42,840 nucleotides of DNA from Blastopirellula marina (GCA_020721965.1 DYLS01000027.1:3932-46771); one strand, 5' to 3'; counted from the first letter of the stretch, positions 1 through 7,632 are shown. The notes: generated from the sequence alone by a model not told the origin. Program-made: numbers and translations.

Positions 1-45
1 GTAGAGAGCAGTATTGTAGAGAGCAGTATCGTAGAGAGTAGTACG
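1..45. repeat. Three tandem copies of a 15-bp word
   Basis: Three consecutive 15-bp units begin GTAGAGAGCAGTAT, GTAGAGAGCAGTAT and GTAGAGAGTAGTAC. An inverted copy of the first 12 bases lies at 116-127, so the stretch 1-128 can fold back on itself. The unit is too short and spacer-less to be CRISPR. It may extend beyond the left edge of the window. It resembles the short tandemly repeated sequences known from cyanobacteria and other bacteria. Confidence 0.8.
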
Positions 46-115
46 TGTTGTGTAGGTAGCGCCGCGTAGGTTGTTCTGCGTAGTCGTTAGAGAACGACAA
101 TTACGCGCTTGCGCG

Positions 116-128
116 ACTGCTCTCTACT
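116..128. repeat. Inverted copy of the 15-bp word, overlapping the LOG stop codon
   Basis: ACTGCTCTCTAC at 116-127 is the exact reverse complement of GTAGAGAGCAGT, the start of the tandem units at 1-30. It contains the stop codon of the LOG gene (124-126 on the minus strand). The last residues of that protein (EKRE) are encoded by the same GA-rich word. The same ACTGCTCTCT core occurs once more at 966-975, in the ribosome-binding region of the MazG-like gene. Confidence 0.7.
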
Positions 129-660
129 CTCTTTTCTCTATTAATTTCACAGCAGTTTCCACATCCGCCGCGAATTGTAGCAGGTCGCGCTGGGATTCGG
201 GCGTGTATTTTCCCAATTTCTCGAAAACCTGGGCGAAGACGGACTGCCAGCCGTCCCCGACCAGGATGAGCGGGCTTCGGTGACGGGACTCCACGATCAT
301 CAAATTCCATGTCAGCATGATCTCGGTCAACGTGCCAGGGCCGCCAGGCAGGGCGATTGCCGCGTCACATTCTTCGATGAGCGTTTGTAGCCGCTCGATC
401 AGCGTCTTCCTTCTAATTTCTTCCTTCACCCACTGGTTCGCACCAACCCCTCTCCAATTCTCGATCTCCTCACATGTCACACCGATGACGTGTCCGCCCG
501 CCTCGGCCGCGCCGCGCGAGACCGCTTCCATCGTGCCGATGTAGCCGCCGTTGAGGACAACATGTCCACGCTCGGCGAGGAGTCTGCCGAGTGTGTAGGC
601 TTCCGCGTAGGCCGCGTCGCCTTCCCTGGGTTGGGAACCGCCAAATACGCTTACTTTCAT
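124..660 (-). CDS. LOG-family protein (Rossmann-like nucleotide-binding, PGGxGTxxE)
   Basis: A 178-residue protein of the LOG / 'lysine decarboxylase-like' family, whose characterised members are cytosolic nucleoside 5'-monophosphate phosphoribohydrolases. It has an N-terminal beta-strand and glycine turn (VSVFGGSQP), the GGYIGTMEAVSRGA segment, and the diagnostic PGGPGTLTE motif. An upstream ATG at 669 would overlap the MazG gene by 8 bp; I prefer the ATG at 660, which starts the first beta-strand directly two bases after the MazG stop codon. The tight spacing suggests co-transcription with the MazG-like nucleotide hydrolase, which fits a nucleotide clean-up theme. The exact substrate cannot be read from the sequence. 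Confidence 0.85.
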   Translation of the reverse strand: MKVSVFGGSQPREGDAAYAEAYTLGRLLAERGHVVLNGGYIGTMEAVSRGAAEAGGHVIGVTCEEIENWRGVGANQWVKEEIRRKTLIERLQTLIEECDAAIALPGGPGTLTEIMLTWNLMIVESRHRSPLILVGDGWQSVFAQVFEKLGKYTPESQRDLLQFAADVETAVKLIEKRE

Positions 661-661
661 T

Positions 662-964
662 CTAATCATTCCATGTGCGAGTATGATTGATCGCGATCTT
701 GTCCAGAACCGCTTTTTCCAGGTCTATGCCTGTGACAGAGGCCAATTGAAGAAGATATAAAGCAACATCCGCCAGTTCGCCCGCGAGTTCGTCTTTGTCT
801 TTCACGTCCTCACGGAATTGGAAATGCTCCAGCACTTCCGCGGCCTCCAGCGCCAGTGAAATGGACAGGTTGCGCGGCGTTTGCGGACGCTTGCTTTCCG
901 CCGCGTACCATCCCTTCGACTCGACCAGTTCGTGCATTCTCTTCGTGAGTTCGCTAATATCCAT
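662..964 (-). CDS. MazG-like nucleotide pyrophosphohydrolase
   Basis: A 100-residue all-helical protein of the MazG/iMazG-like superfamily, which hydrolyses (d)NTPs to monophosphates and pyrophosphate using magnesium. The paired metal-binding motifs are visible: ExxE in LALEAAEVLEHF (about residues 36-47) and ExxD in ELAGELADVALY. The length is typical of a single-domain house-cleaning MazG-like protein. The open frame continues far upstream without homology, so the ATG at 964 is taken as start. It is first gene of a two-gene unit with the LOG protein. A terminator-like hairpin lies only about 40 bp upstream of the start, between a predicted promoter and the gene, so expression may be attenuated. 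Confidence 0.85.
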   Translation of the reverse strand: MDISELTKRMHELVESKGWYAAESKRPQTPRNLSISLALEAAEVLEHFQFREDVKDKDELAGELADVALYLLQLASVTGIDLEKAVLDKIAINHTRTWND

Positions 965-1005
965 TGACTGCTCTCTGTTCCTGCTCTCTTCGCTCTGCAT
1001 TTTCA

Positions 1006-1039
1006 AATAAAAACGGCTCGCCAGGTCTGGGGAGCCGTT
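1006..1039 (-). terminator. Intrinsic terminator between promoter and MazG-like gene
   Basis: Read on the minus strand: an 8-bp perfect stem AACGGCTC/GAGCCGTT (1032-1039 with 1012-1019), a 12-nt loop, then a T-rich tail TTTTTATTT. The loop contains CCAGACCTGG, which can pair with CCTGGTCTGG about 25 nt upstream (one mismatch), so a competing or pseudoknotted fold is possible. No other minus-strand gene ends here, so the hairpin most likely acts on the leader of the MazG-like gene. Confidence 0.65.
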
Positions 1040-1116
1040 GGGGCACGACGAAACGAACCTATCCAGACCAGGTAGATTGAAAATCAGGGGACGGGTTCGG
1101 GCGGAAAAATTGCATG
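1006..1116 (-). other. Candidate leader RNA / small RNA with an 18-codon frame
   Basis: The interval from the predicted start site (about 1115-1116) to the terminator gives an RNA of roughly 105-110 nt. An ATG lies at 1115-1113, practically at the predicted transcript start, and opens an 18-residue frame (begins MQFFRPNPSP, ends TWSG) with a TAG stop at 1061-1059. The segment CGAACC can pair with GGTTCG further down, and CCTGGTCTGG with the terminator loop. Alternatives are a free-standing small RNA or a chance open frame. I did not recognise it as 6S, SRP or a known riboswitch. Confidence 0.3.
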
Positions 1117-1121
1117 CGCTA

Positions 1122-1150
1122 ATTATAGACGAGAGTTGGAAAGCGGACAA
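1122..1150 (-). promoter_or_regulatory. Predicted sigma-70-type promoter for the MazG/LOG unit
   Basis: On the minus strand: -35 TTGTCC (1150-1145), a 17-bp spacer, and a perfect -10 TATAAT (1127-1122). The expected start is about 1115, just upstream of an ATG at 1115. It reads toward the leader, terminator and MazG-like gene. Confidence 0.55.
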
Positions 1151-1249
1151 GGTCTTCCATAAAACGGTTCTCGGGTATGCTGTATTCTGACTGGTAGTTC
1201 GGGTAAAATAAATCATTCAACCGCCAAGGAACCTTTTTTAAGAAACTCC

Positions 1250-1489
1250 ATGCCTCCCTTCCCGCAATTCCTGATCCGACGCATCTTTGCCGTGTTTGCA
1301 TCGTTGGTGGTCATCACCATGATATTGTATGCGGGGGTCATGTTGACACCGCCCGAAGCGCGGGCGCGTCTCTATGTTCCGCCTGGCAAGAGGCGTGCGA
1401 ATGGCTGGAATTTGCCTGGCGACGGTCTGACCGAAGCCCTCGACCCGACCGCCACACATCACAAGTGGACTCGGTCCGATGCCTCCTGA
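1250..1489 (+). pseudogene. Probable 5' remnant of a DppB/OppB-type ABC transporter permease
   Basis: The 79-residue frame starts like the N-terminus of an oligopeptide/dipeptide-type ABC permease: QFLIRRI, then one hydrophobic helix (AVFASLVVITMILYAGVM), then LTPPEARARLYVPPGK. After about residue 44 the resemblance ends and the remainder (GWNLPGDGLTEAL...) looks like out-of-frame filler. It runs 11 bp into the next gene. A real permease of this family has about 300 or more residues and six helices, so this cannot be functional as such. It could instead be a short single-span membrane peptide. The recognition of the permease N-terminus is from memory of the family, not from an alignment. Confidence 0.45.
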
Positions 1490-2723
1490 CCGATTGGACA
1501 TCTCCCGCTTCATCCCGACCCCGCGCCGGTCGCTGCTTCGACAGGTGGCCGCCCTTTCGGCGGAACTCGGCTCCCCCGCCTGCCTCGTGGGCGGATTCGT
1601 CCGCGATGCCCTGCTCAACCGTCCCGTCAATGACTTCGACATCGTCATCGAAGGAGACGCGACCAAACTCGGACGCGCCCTCGTCCAAAAACACGGCGGA
1701 CGCGTCACTGTCCATGCGCCGTTTAAGACGGCCACATGGTTTCCGCCCGATGCGGATGATTTTATTGATTTAATTTCCGCGCGCTCAGAAACGTACGCGC
1801 ATCCCGCCGCGTTGCCCACCGTGAAACCTGGCTCATTGGAAGACGATCTCCGCCGCCGCGACTTTACCGTCAACGCCATGGCGGTCCGCGTGGACGGCGA
1901 CCGCTTTGGCGAGCTGACCGATCCTCTCGGCGGCCGTGCCGACCTCGAGCGTGGATTGATTCGCGTCCTGCACCCCAACTCCTTCGTGGACGACCCGACG
2001 CGCCTCTTTCGCGCCGTCCGTTATGCGGCTCGTTACCAATTTCAGATCGAATCGTCCACCGAAGCGCTCATCCCTGCCGCGTTGCCCTATGTGGACAAAC
2101 TCTCACCCGAACGCCTGCGCCATGAACTGGATTTGATCTTCGAAGAGGAAGGCGCCGTCCCGATGATGGAAAAACTGTGGGCGTTGGGAATCCTCGGGCA
2201 GGTGCAGCCCGCCCTCCCGTCGGATGAAGCGACGCGGGCGCGCGTTCGAGGCGCGGCCCTCGTCCCGTCTGCGGTTGAAAATCCCGTTCACTTTCGGTGG
2301 GCGGTCTGGCTGATGGGGTTGACGCCGAAGGAAATCCGCGCCCTGTCGAAGCGCCTGCATTTTTCCGCGGAACTTTTGAAGGCGGCCAGCGCGGCTTCGT
2401 CGGTGTTCGCAGACTTGCAGTCCATCGCGAGTTTGCGTCCAAGCGGATGCGTGCGGCGGCTGGACGGCCTGCCCGCGGACGCGCTCTGGGCGGTTTCGGT
2501 TTGTGCGGAGGGGGAAGCGCGCTCCAACCTGGAAACGTATTTGAAAACATGGAAGGGCATGAAACCTTTTGCCTCAGGCGAGACGCTGGTCGAAATGGGC
2601 GTGCCCTTCGGCCCGCGCGTCGGCGAGACGCTGTGGCGACTCCGCGCAGCCTGGCTGGATGGCGAAGTGACCAGTGCGGAGGGAGAGAAGAAACTGCTGG
2701 AAAAGTTGATTGGGCAAGGATAG
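1479..2723 (+). CDS. tRNA nucleotidyltransferase / poly(A) polymerase family protein
   Basis: A 414-residue class II nucleotidyltransferase. Members add CCA to tRNA 3' ends or poly(A) to RNA. The head domain is intact: LVGGFVRD (37-43), then DFDIVIEGD with metal ligands D52 and D54, the LEDDLRRRDFTVNAMA motif, DPLGG, and the neck-domain motif DDPTRLFRAVRYAARY. The C-terminal half is a divergent helical body. The ATG at 1479 is the first possible start after an in-frame stop at 1428. CCA-adding enzymes, A-adding enzymes and poly(A) polymerases cannot be separated by eye, and no HD domain is obvious, so no symbol is assigned. Confidence 0.85.
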   Translation: MPPDRLDISRFIPTPRRSLLRQVAALSAELGSPACLVGGFVRDALLNRPVNDFDIVIEGDATKLGRALVQKHGGRVTVHAPFKTATWFPPDADDFIDLISARSETYAHPAALPTVKPGSLEDDLRRRDFTVNAMAVRVDGDRFGELTDPLGGRADLERGLIRVLHPNSFVDDPTRLFRAVRYAARYQFQIESSTEALIPAALPYVDKLSPERLRHELDLIFEEEGAVPMMEKLWALGILGQVQPALPSDEATRARVRGAALVPSAVENPVHFRWAVWLMGLTPKEIRALSKRLHFSAELLKAASAASSVFADLQSIASLRPSGCVRRLDGLPADALWAVSVCAEGEARSNLETYLKTWKGMKPFASGETLVEMGVPFGPRVGETLWRLRAAWLDGEVTSAEGEKKLLEKLIGQG

Positions 2724-2825
2724 CGTTCCTGCCGCCGCCAAACATTTTTGTAAATGAGAGTGCGCTGGGGAGGCGATAAAATTTAAACAAAAAATCTGGA
2801 CACACCGATAAACATTGGTAACCTC

Positions 2826-3437
2826 ATGACGCAAACGACACATTATCTGGCATTGGGCGATTCCTATACCATCGGGGAAAGTGTTCCCGAACACGAACGC
2901 TGGCCGAATCAACTCGCGGACCGTCTGCGGGGCCGCGGCTACGAATTGGATGTCGCCATCCTTGCGCGCACAGGCTGGACGACGGGCGAATTGACTGATG
3001 CGATGCGCGCCGCGTCTCTCGCGGGCGGATACGCTCTTGTCTCCCTGCTGATTGGCGTCAACAACCAGTATCGCGGCCTGAGTTTGGACGCGTACCGCGT
3101 TGAATTTTCCAGTCTGTTGGAACAATCGCTTCACCTTGCAGACGGGAGGAGAAAACGCGTCCTCGTATTGTCCATTCCCGATTGGGGCGTCACCCCGTTT
3201 GCCGCGGGACGAGACCGCGTCCGTCTCTCGCTCCAGATCGACGCGTTCAACGCTGTCAACCGCGAGATTTCCCATCAGGCAGGCGTCCGCTACGTGGATG
3301 TGACTCCCGCCTCCCGTCTGGCTTCGAGCGATTGGTCCCTGCTCGCGTCGGACCAGTTGCATCCCTCAGGCAGGATGTATTCCCACTGGGCCGACTTGGT
3401 CCTGCCTGAAGCGCTCGCGGCCCTGAACGGGATATAA
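2826..3437 (+). CDS. SGNH/GDSL-family hydrolase
   Basis: A 203-residue single-domain esterase/lipase-type hydrolase. Block I is LALGDSYTIGES with the nucleophile S13, block III is LIGVNNQYRG, and block V is the C-terminal SDQLHPSG carrying the catalytic Asp and His. There is no signal peptide, so it is probably cytoplasmic. The family acts on ester, thioester or carbohydrate-acetyl bonds, and the substrate cannot be inferred. It starts at the first good ATG. It ends 26 bp before the next gene, whose own TATAAT-like sequence (3433-3438) overlaps the end of this frame. Confidence 0.88.
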   Translation: MTQTTHYLALGDSYTIGESVPEHERWPNQLADRLRGRGYELDVAILARTGWTTGELTDAMRAASLAGGYALVSLLIGVNNQYRGLSLDAYRVEFSSLLEQSLHLADGRRKRVLVLSIPDWGVTPFAAGRDRVRLSLQIDAFNAVNREISHQAGVRYVDVTPASRLASSDWSLLASDQLHPSGRMYSHWADLVLPEALAALNGI

Positions 3438-3463
3438 TCGGGAAAAGAATCAGGAGCATGCCC

Positions 3464-3997
3464 ATGTACACTCTTGGCCCCGAAGAGAAAGCCACCCTTG
3501 TGATGGCCTATACCCAAACTGGATTGCTGCGCGGTGAAGTGGTGACCCGTGACAGCGTGCGCATCAACACCTGGCTTCGCACCGACGGCGCGCCTGATTA
3601 CATCCATTTCTTCAAAGTGCAATGGCTTCATGCGTCTGCAGGGACGATCAAATCATTGGCGTACAACGAATTGCTCCTGCCCGTATCGCAAATGATCGGT
3701 TTTCATGCCGTCCCTCCCTCCGATGAACCGCTCGATTACAACCCGCGCGAAGACAACCGAATCAACAAACCCGTTGAAGTTGTCATGGGATTATTTGTAG
3801 TAAAGGGTTCTGTGCGCACGTCCGCACAGACCGATCTGGTCACCAGTTTGCAAATTACCCATTCACCGTGGTTATCCGTTTACGAGGCGGAGATCAGTTC
3901 GATATACCTTCCGCAAATGCCCCCGCTTCAAATCTCGATGATGCTTGTCCGCCCAATGCAGGTGGCATTCATCCCCCAAAGTGACATCGCTGGATGA
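3464..3997 (+). CDS. Unrecognised protein, 177 residues
   Basis: I do not recognise a characterised family with certainty. The protein is soluble, without signal peptide or membrane helix, and rich in beta-strand-like segments (GLLRGEVVT, VRINTWLRT, PVEVVMGLFVVKGSVRT). It looks like a small all-beta fold of the kind Chloroflexota genomes often annotate as a DUF. The ATG at 3464 is preferred to the one at 3458, because AGGAG at 3452-3456 is 7 bp from the former and only 1 bp from the latter. Single gene, followed by a strong hairpin at 4003-4027. Normal codon use and clean strand bias argue that it is a real gene. Confidence 0.75.
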   Translation: MYTLGPEEKATLVMAYTQTGLLRGEVVTRDSVRINTWLRTDGAPDYIHFFKVQWLHASAGTIKSLAYNELLLPVSQMIGFHAVPPSDEPLDYNPREDNRINKPVEVVMGLFVVKGSVRTSAQTDLVTSLQITHSPWLSVYEAEISSIYLPQMPPLQISMMLVRPMQVAFIPQSDIAG

Positions 3998-4002
3998 AAA
4001 AA

Positions 4003-4027
4003 GACGGATGGGAGCGACCCATCCGTC
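4003..4027. terminator. Strong hairpin terminator
   Basis: A perfect 10-bp stem GACGGATGGG / CCCATCCGTC (4003-4012 and 4018-4027) encloses a 5-nt loop. The T-run lies on the minus-strand side (six A's precede the stem on the plus strand), while the plus-strand tail is only weakly T-rich. It nevertheless sits right behind the plus-strand gene ending at 3997, and no minus-strand gene is nearby, so it probably serves that gene. Confidence 0.6.
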
Positions 4028-4109
4028 AACCTTTCATTCAGGGAAGGATTGGGGAACGCCTTTTGCGCTTTCGCCGCTCGAATAGGGCGCAAATTGCGAA
4101 TGACTGAGG

Positions 4110-4134
4110 TATAATACAAGTTGTCAGACAACTT
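4110..4134 (+). promoter_or_regulatory. -10 box overlapped by a perfect palindromic operator
   Basis: TATAAT lies at 4110-4115. Immediately after it is AAGTTGTC-A-GACAACTT (4118-4134), a perfect 8+8 palindrome around a single base, covering the expected transcription start. The position is that of a repressor operator. The TTGTC-N-GACAA core is similar in style to sites of FadR-subfamily GntR regulators, but that attribution is a guess and no regulator gene is adjacent. The -35 region is poor. Confidence 0.5.
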
Positions 4135-4148
4135 TCCAGGAGAAGCCC

Positions 4149-5618
4149 ATGTCCACAATTGACCTCACTGTTGATAAAGAACGCCGCGCTCGCGCCGTTA
4201 AGCGCGCTCGTGAGCGCAATATCATCATTCCTACTTATGCCCAGATGAAGGACCCTTCGAAGATTCCTGCCAAAATCAAGGAGGAATTGAAGGGGATCGG
4301 GTTGTGGGACATCCATCCCCGTAACCTGTTCCGCATCACCTGGAAGAATCAACCTGTCGCTTCGGGCGGGACGTTTGGCGGGGTCAACTACCTCGAGCTT
4401 CCCTCCTCGCTGACGGGAGTCCGCGCCCGCATTGTCGTTCTTGTGGGGAAGTGGTTCCCGACCGGCGCGCACAAGGTGGGAGCGGCGTTTGGCTGTCTGG
4501 TGCCGCGGCTGGTGACAGGTCAGTTCGACCCGACCACGCAGAAGGCGGTCTGGCCGTCCACGGGAAATTATTGCCGCGGCGGTGCATACGATTCCACCCT
4601 CCTGGCATGTGACTCGATTGCCATTCTCCCCGAGGGCATGTCGAAGGAACGCTTTGACTGGTTGGCGAGTGTTGCTGGCGAAACCATCAAGACCCCTGGC
4701 TCCGAATCGAACGTGAAGGAAATCTTCGACAAGTGCTGGGAACTCCGCAAGTCGGGGCAGGATCTGATGATCTTCAACCAGTTTGACGAATTCGGCAATT
4801 ATCTCTGGCACTACGAAGTGACCGGCCACGCCATGGAAGAGGTATTCAAAGCCGCAGCCCGTCCTGGTGACCGTTACCGCGGCATGGCCTCCGCCACAGG
4901 TTCGGCTGGGACAATCGCCAGCGGCGATTACATGAAGAAACTCTTCCCCGATAGCAAAATCGCGGCCAGTGAAGCCCTGCAATGTCCGACCCTGCTCGAA
5001 AACGGATTCGGCGCCCATCGCATCGAAGGCATCGGCGACAAACACGTCCCGTGGATTCACAATTCCAAGAACACCGACCTCGTGATCGCGATTGACGACA
5101 ACGCGGTGGTGAACCTCTCGCGCTTGTTCAATGAAGAGACGGGGCGCGCCTACCTTGTCGAGCGCGGCGTTCCCGAAAAACTGGTTTCACAGTTGGACCT
5201 GCTCGGCTTCTCTGGTATCTCCAACGTGCTGACGGCCATCAAGATGGCGAAGTACTATGAGATGGATGAGAATGACATCCTCATCACCGTCCTGACCGAC
5301 TCGATGGAACTCTACCGCTCGCGCATCCACGAGATGCACGAGGAATACGGTCCATACACCGAGCGCGATGCCGCCGCCGACTTTGCCCGCTACCTGCAAG
5401 GTCAGTCCACCGACAACATGCTCGAACTCCGTTACACCGACCGCCGCCGCGTCCACAATTTGAAATACTACACCTGGGTCGAGCAACAGGGCAAAACCTA
5501 CGATGAGATCCAAAGGCAGTGGTACCAGCCCGATTATTGGGACGGCGTCCGAAAGCAGGCGGACGAGATCGACGAGTTGATCGTCGCGTTCAACAAGGAT
5601 GTTGGGTTGGTGAAATAA
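4149..5618 (+). CDS. Fold-type II PLP-dependent enzyme (cysteine synthase / tryptophan synthase beta superfamily)
   Basis: A 489-residue PLP enzyme of fold type II. The Schiff-base lysine is probably K109 in GAHKVGAAFG, the substrate/carboxylate loop is STGNYCRGGA, and the phosphate-binding loop is the glycine/serine-rich ATGSAGTIASGDYM. It is longer than ordinary cysteine synthase (about 310 residues), with an N-terminal extension of about 60 residues and a C-terminal tail of about 90. I do not know the substrate; lyase or beta-replacement chemistry on an amino acid is expected. A ribosome-binding AGGAG lies 7-8 bp upstream of the ATG. The promoter carries a palindromic operator, so it is probably specifically regulated. 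Confidence 0.82.
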   Translation: MSTIDLTVDKERRARAVKRARERNIIIPTYAQMKDPSKIPAKIKEELKGIGLWDIHPRNLFRITWKNQPVASGGTFGGVNYLELPSSLTGVRARIVVLVGKWFPTGAHKVGAAFGCLVPRLVTGQFDPTTQKAVWPSTGNYCRGGAYDSTLLACDSIAILPEGMSKERFDWLASVAGETIKTPGSESNVKEIFDKCWELRKSGQDLMIFNQFDEFGNYLWHYEVTGHAMEEVFKAAARPGDRYRGMASATGSAGTIASGDYMKKLFPDSKIAASEALQCPTLLENGFGAHRIEGIGDKHVPWIHNSKNTDLVIAIDDNAVVNLSRLFNEETGRAYLVERGVPEKLVSQLDLLGFSGISNVLTAIKMAKYYEMDENDILITVLTDSMELYRSRIHEMHEEYGPYTERDAAADFARYLQGQSTDNMLELRYTDRRRVHNLKYYTWVEQQGKTYDEIQRQWYQPDYWDGVRKQADEIDELIVAFNKDVGLVK

Positions 5619-5646
5619 TGAGGGCGCGACACATTTTTTAAAATTC

Positions 5647-5675
5647 TTGCCAGTCCGCCCGTTTCCGTCTATACT
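5647..5675 (+). promoter_or_regulatory. Sigma-70-type promoter for the CBS/amidase unit
   Basis: TTGCCA (5647-5652), a 17-bp spacer, and TATACT (5670-5675). A strong ribosome-binding site AAAGGAGG follows just before the ATG at 5702. It should drive the CBS protein and the overlapping amidase gene. Confidence 0.6.
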
Positions 5676-5701
5676 TCTGCCATCCCACCAAAGGAGGCAG
5701 T

Positions 5702-6139
5702 ATGATCACTCTTCGAGAAATGATCCGCAAGAAGGGCGGGGAGGTCTGGTCGGTCCGTTCGGACGCGGCCGTGTTCGAAGCCCTCAAACTCATGGCCGAT
5801 AAGAACGCGGGCGCGGTGCTGGTAATGGACGATGGCAAAGTGGTCGGCATTCTCTCGGAGCGCGACTGCATCCGCAGGCTGGACTTGCAGGGACGCTTCT
5901 CCCGCGATACAAAAGTTGCCGACATCATGACCACCAAGGTCTTCTACGCGGAGGCCAGCCAGTCGTTGGATGAATGTATCGCCATCATGATTGACAAAAA
6001 CATCCGCCACCTGCCCGTCTACGAGGAAGGCAGACTCATCGGCATCATCTCCGTCCGCGACGCGCTCAGGGAAATGGTGGATTACCAGAAATTCATGATC
6101 TCGGAACTCGAACGCTATATCACGGGCGGCGGACGTTGA
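5702..6139 (+). CDS. Two-CBS-domain protein
   Basis: A 145-residue stand-alone Bateman module: CBS 1 covers about residues 5-65 (DAAVFEALKLMADKNAGAVL...VGILSERD) and CBS 2 about 75-130 (QSLDECIAIMIDKNIRHLPV...LIGIISVRD). Such modules bind adenosine-type ligands such as AMP, ATP or SAM, and often regulate a partner by contact. The TGA stop overlaps the ATG of the amidase by one base, so the two are translationally coupled. A regulatory interaction with the amidase is possible but only suggested by this arrangement. Its own promoter (TTGCCA-17-TATACT) and AAAGGAGG lie upstream. Confidence 0.88.
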   Translation: MITLREMIRKKGGEVWSVRSDAAVFEALKLMADKNAGAVLVMDDGKVVGILSERDCIRRLDLQGRFSRDTKVADIMTTKVFYAEASQSLDECIAIMIDKNIRHLPVYEEGRLIGIISVRDALREMVDYQKFMISELERYITGGGR

Positions 6140-7632
6140 TGCAAGAGTACACCATCCCCGAACTTCAGCAAAAAATGAATTCTGGCGAGTTGACCGCGCG
6201 TCGACTCGCCGAATTATTTCTGGAGCGGATCGCTTCGCTCGACGGGAAGATCAATTCCATCCTCGAGACGAATCCCGACGCGCTGACCCTCGCCTCCTCT
6301 CTCGACGAGGAGCGGGCCGCGGGCTCGACGCGCGGACCTCTCCACGGCATCCCCATCCTCCTCAAAGACAACATTGACACCGCCGACAAAATGCAGACTA
6401 CGGCAGGCTCCCTCGCACTGGAGGGACATCACGCCGCGCAGGATGCGGGGCTCGTGGAAAAACTTCGCAAGGCGGGTGCGGTCATCCTCGGCAAGACGAA
6501 CCTGAGCGAGTGGGCCAATTTCCGCGGCAAGAATTCCACCAGCGGATGGTCCTCGCGCGGCGGGTTGACGCGCAATCCCTACGCGCTGGACCGTTCGGCG
6601 TGCGGCTCCTCGTCGGGTTCGGGCGCGGCGGTGGCGTCCAACTTCGCGTCGGTCGCGGTCGGCACGGAGACGGACGGCTCGATCATCTGTCCCGCGCAGA
6701 CGAATGGGGTCGTTGGCATCAAGCCCACGCTCGGACTCGTCAGCCGCGCGGGCATCATCCCGATTGCCCACAGCCAGGATACGGCTGGGCCGATGGCGCG
6801 CACCGTCACCGACGCGGCGATTTTGCTCGGGGCGATGACGGGAGTCGATGGACGGGACCCCGCGACCCGTCGAAGTGCGAAGCGAGGGCTGGCAGATTAC
6901 ACTCCGTTCCTCGACGCGAACGGACTCAACGGCGCGCGCGTCGGCGTCGCACGGACGTTGTTCGGAAGTGATTTACGCGTAGCCAAAATCATAGAGCAAG
7001 CGCTGGACGCGATGAAGCAGGCGGGGGCGACTTTGATTGATGTGGAGATGAACTCGAGCGACGCGTTTGGCAAGACCGAGTTGGAAGTGTTGCTGTTCGA
7101 GTTCAAGGCGGACCTGGACGCGTATCTTGCCACTTGTTCCGATGTGCCCGTGCGTTCGATGGCGGATGTGGTGAAGTTCAACGAGGCCAATCGGTCGCGG
7201 GTGTTGCCGTATTTCGGGCAGGAGCGCATGGAAGCCGCGTTGAAAAAAGGTTCGTTGAAAAACAAGAAGTATCTCGCCGCGCTGGAAAAGAATCATCGCC
7301 TGGCGCGCACGGAGGGAATTTACGCCGTGATGACGAGACGCAAACTCGACGCGCTCGTCTGTCCCTCGGGCGGCCCCGCGTGGGTGATCGACCCTGTCAA
7401 CGGAGACGGCGTCCGCAACTGGGACATGGACAGCACCTCCTACGCGGCGGTGGCAGGGACTCCGCATATCACGGTGCCAGCGGGTTATATCTTTGGTTTG
7501 CCTGTGGGGATTTCGTTCTTCGCAAAGGCGTGGCAGGAACCGACGCTCATCAAACTGGCGTATGCGTTCGAGCAGGCGGCGAAGGTCCGCAAACCGCCAC
7601 AGTTTTTGCCGACGGCGGATTTGAGCGTGTAA
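6139..7632 (+). CDS. Amidase signature (AS) family hydrolase
   Basis: A 497-residue amidase-signature enzyme. The Ser-cisSer-Lys triad is visible: K76 in IPILLKDNIDT, the GSSSGSGAAVA loop (156-166) and the nucleophile S181 in TETDGSIICPA. The nucleophile loop has Asp-Gly where most relatives have Gly-Gly, a mild deviation. The family includes GatA, enantioselective amidases and peptide amidases. No gatB or gatC is adjacent, and the C-terminal region is closer to stand-alone amidases, so GatA is unlikely. The ATG at 6139 shares one base with the CBS stop codon; a TTG at 6136 is a less likely alternative start. Cytoplasmic; no signal peptide. Confidence 0.88.
   Translation: MQEYTIPELQQKMNSGELTARRLAELFLERIASLDGKINSILETNPDALTLASSLDEERAAGSTRGPLHGIPILLKDNIDTADKMQTTAGSLALEGHHAAQDAGLVEKLRKAGAVILGKTNLSEWANFRGKNSTSGWSSRGGLTRNPYALDRSACGSSSGSGAAVASNFASVAVGTETDGSIICPAQTNGVVGIKPTLGLVSRAGIIPIAHSQDTAGPMARTVTDAAILLGAMTGVDGRDPATRRSAKRGLADYTPFLDANGLNGARVGVARTLFGSDLRVAKIIEQALDAMKQAGATLIDVEMNSSDAFGKTELEVLLFEFKADLDAYLATCSDVPVRSMADVVKFNEANRSRVLPYFGQERMEAALKKGSLKNKKYLAALEKNHRLARTEGIYAVMTRRKLDALVCPSGGPAWVIDPVNGDGVRNWDMDSTSYAAVAGTPHITVPAGYIFGLPVGISFFAKAWQEPTLIKLAYAFEQAAKVRKPPQFLPTADLSV

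Noticed and set aside
1-45. CRISPR array
   Set aside because: Units are 15 bp, contiguous, with no spacers.
1006-1116. SRP (4.5S) RNA on the minus strand
   Set aside because: Size fits, but the conserved AGGTC..GGAAGG..AGC core is missing.
6139-7632. GatA, the amidotransferase subunit of GatCAB
   Set aside because: No gatB or gatC neighbour, and the partner gene is a CBS protein; stand-alone amidase fits better.
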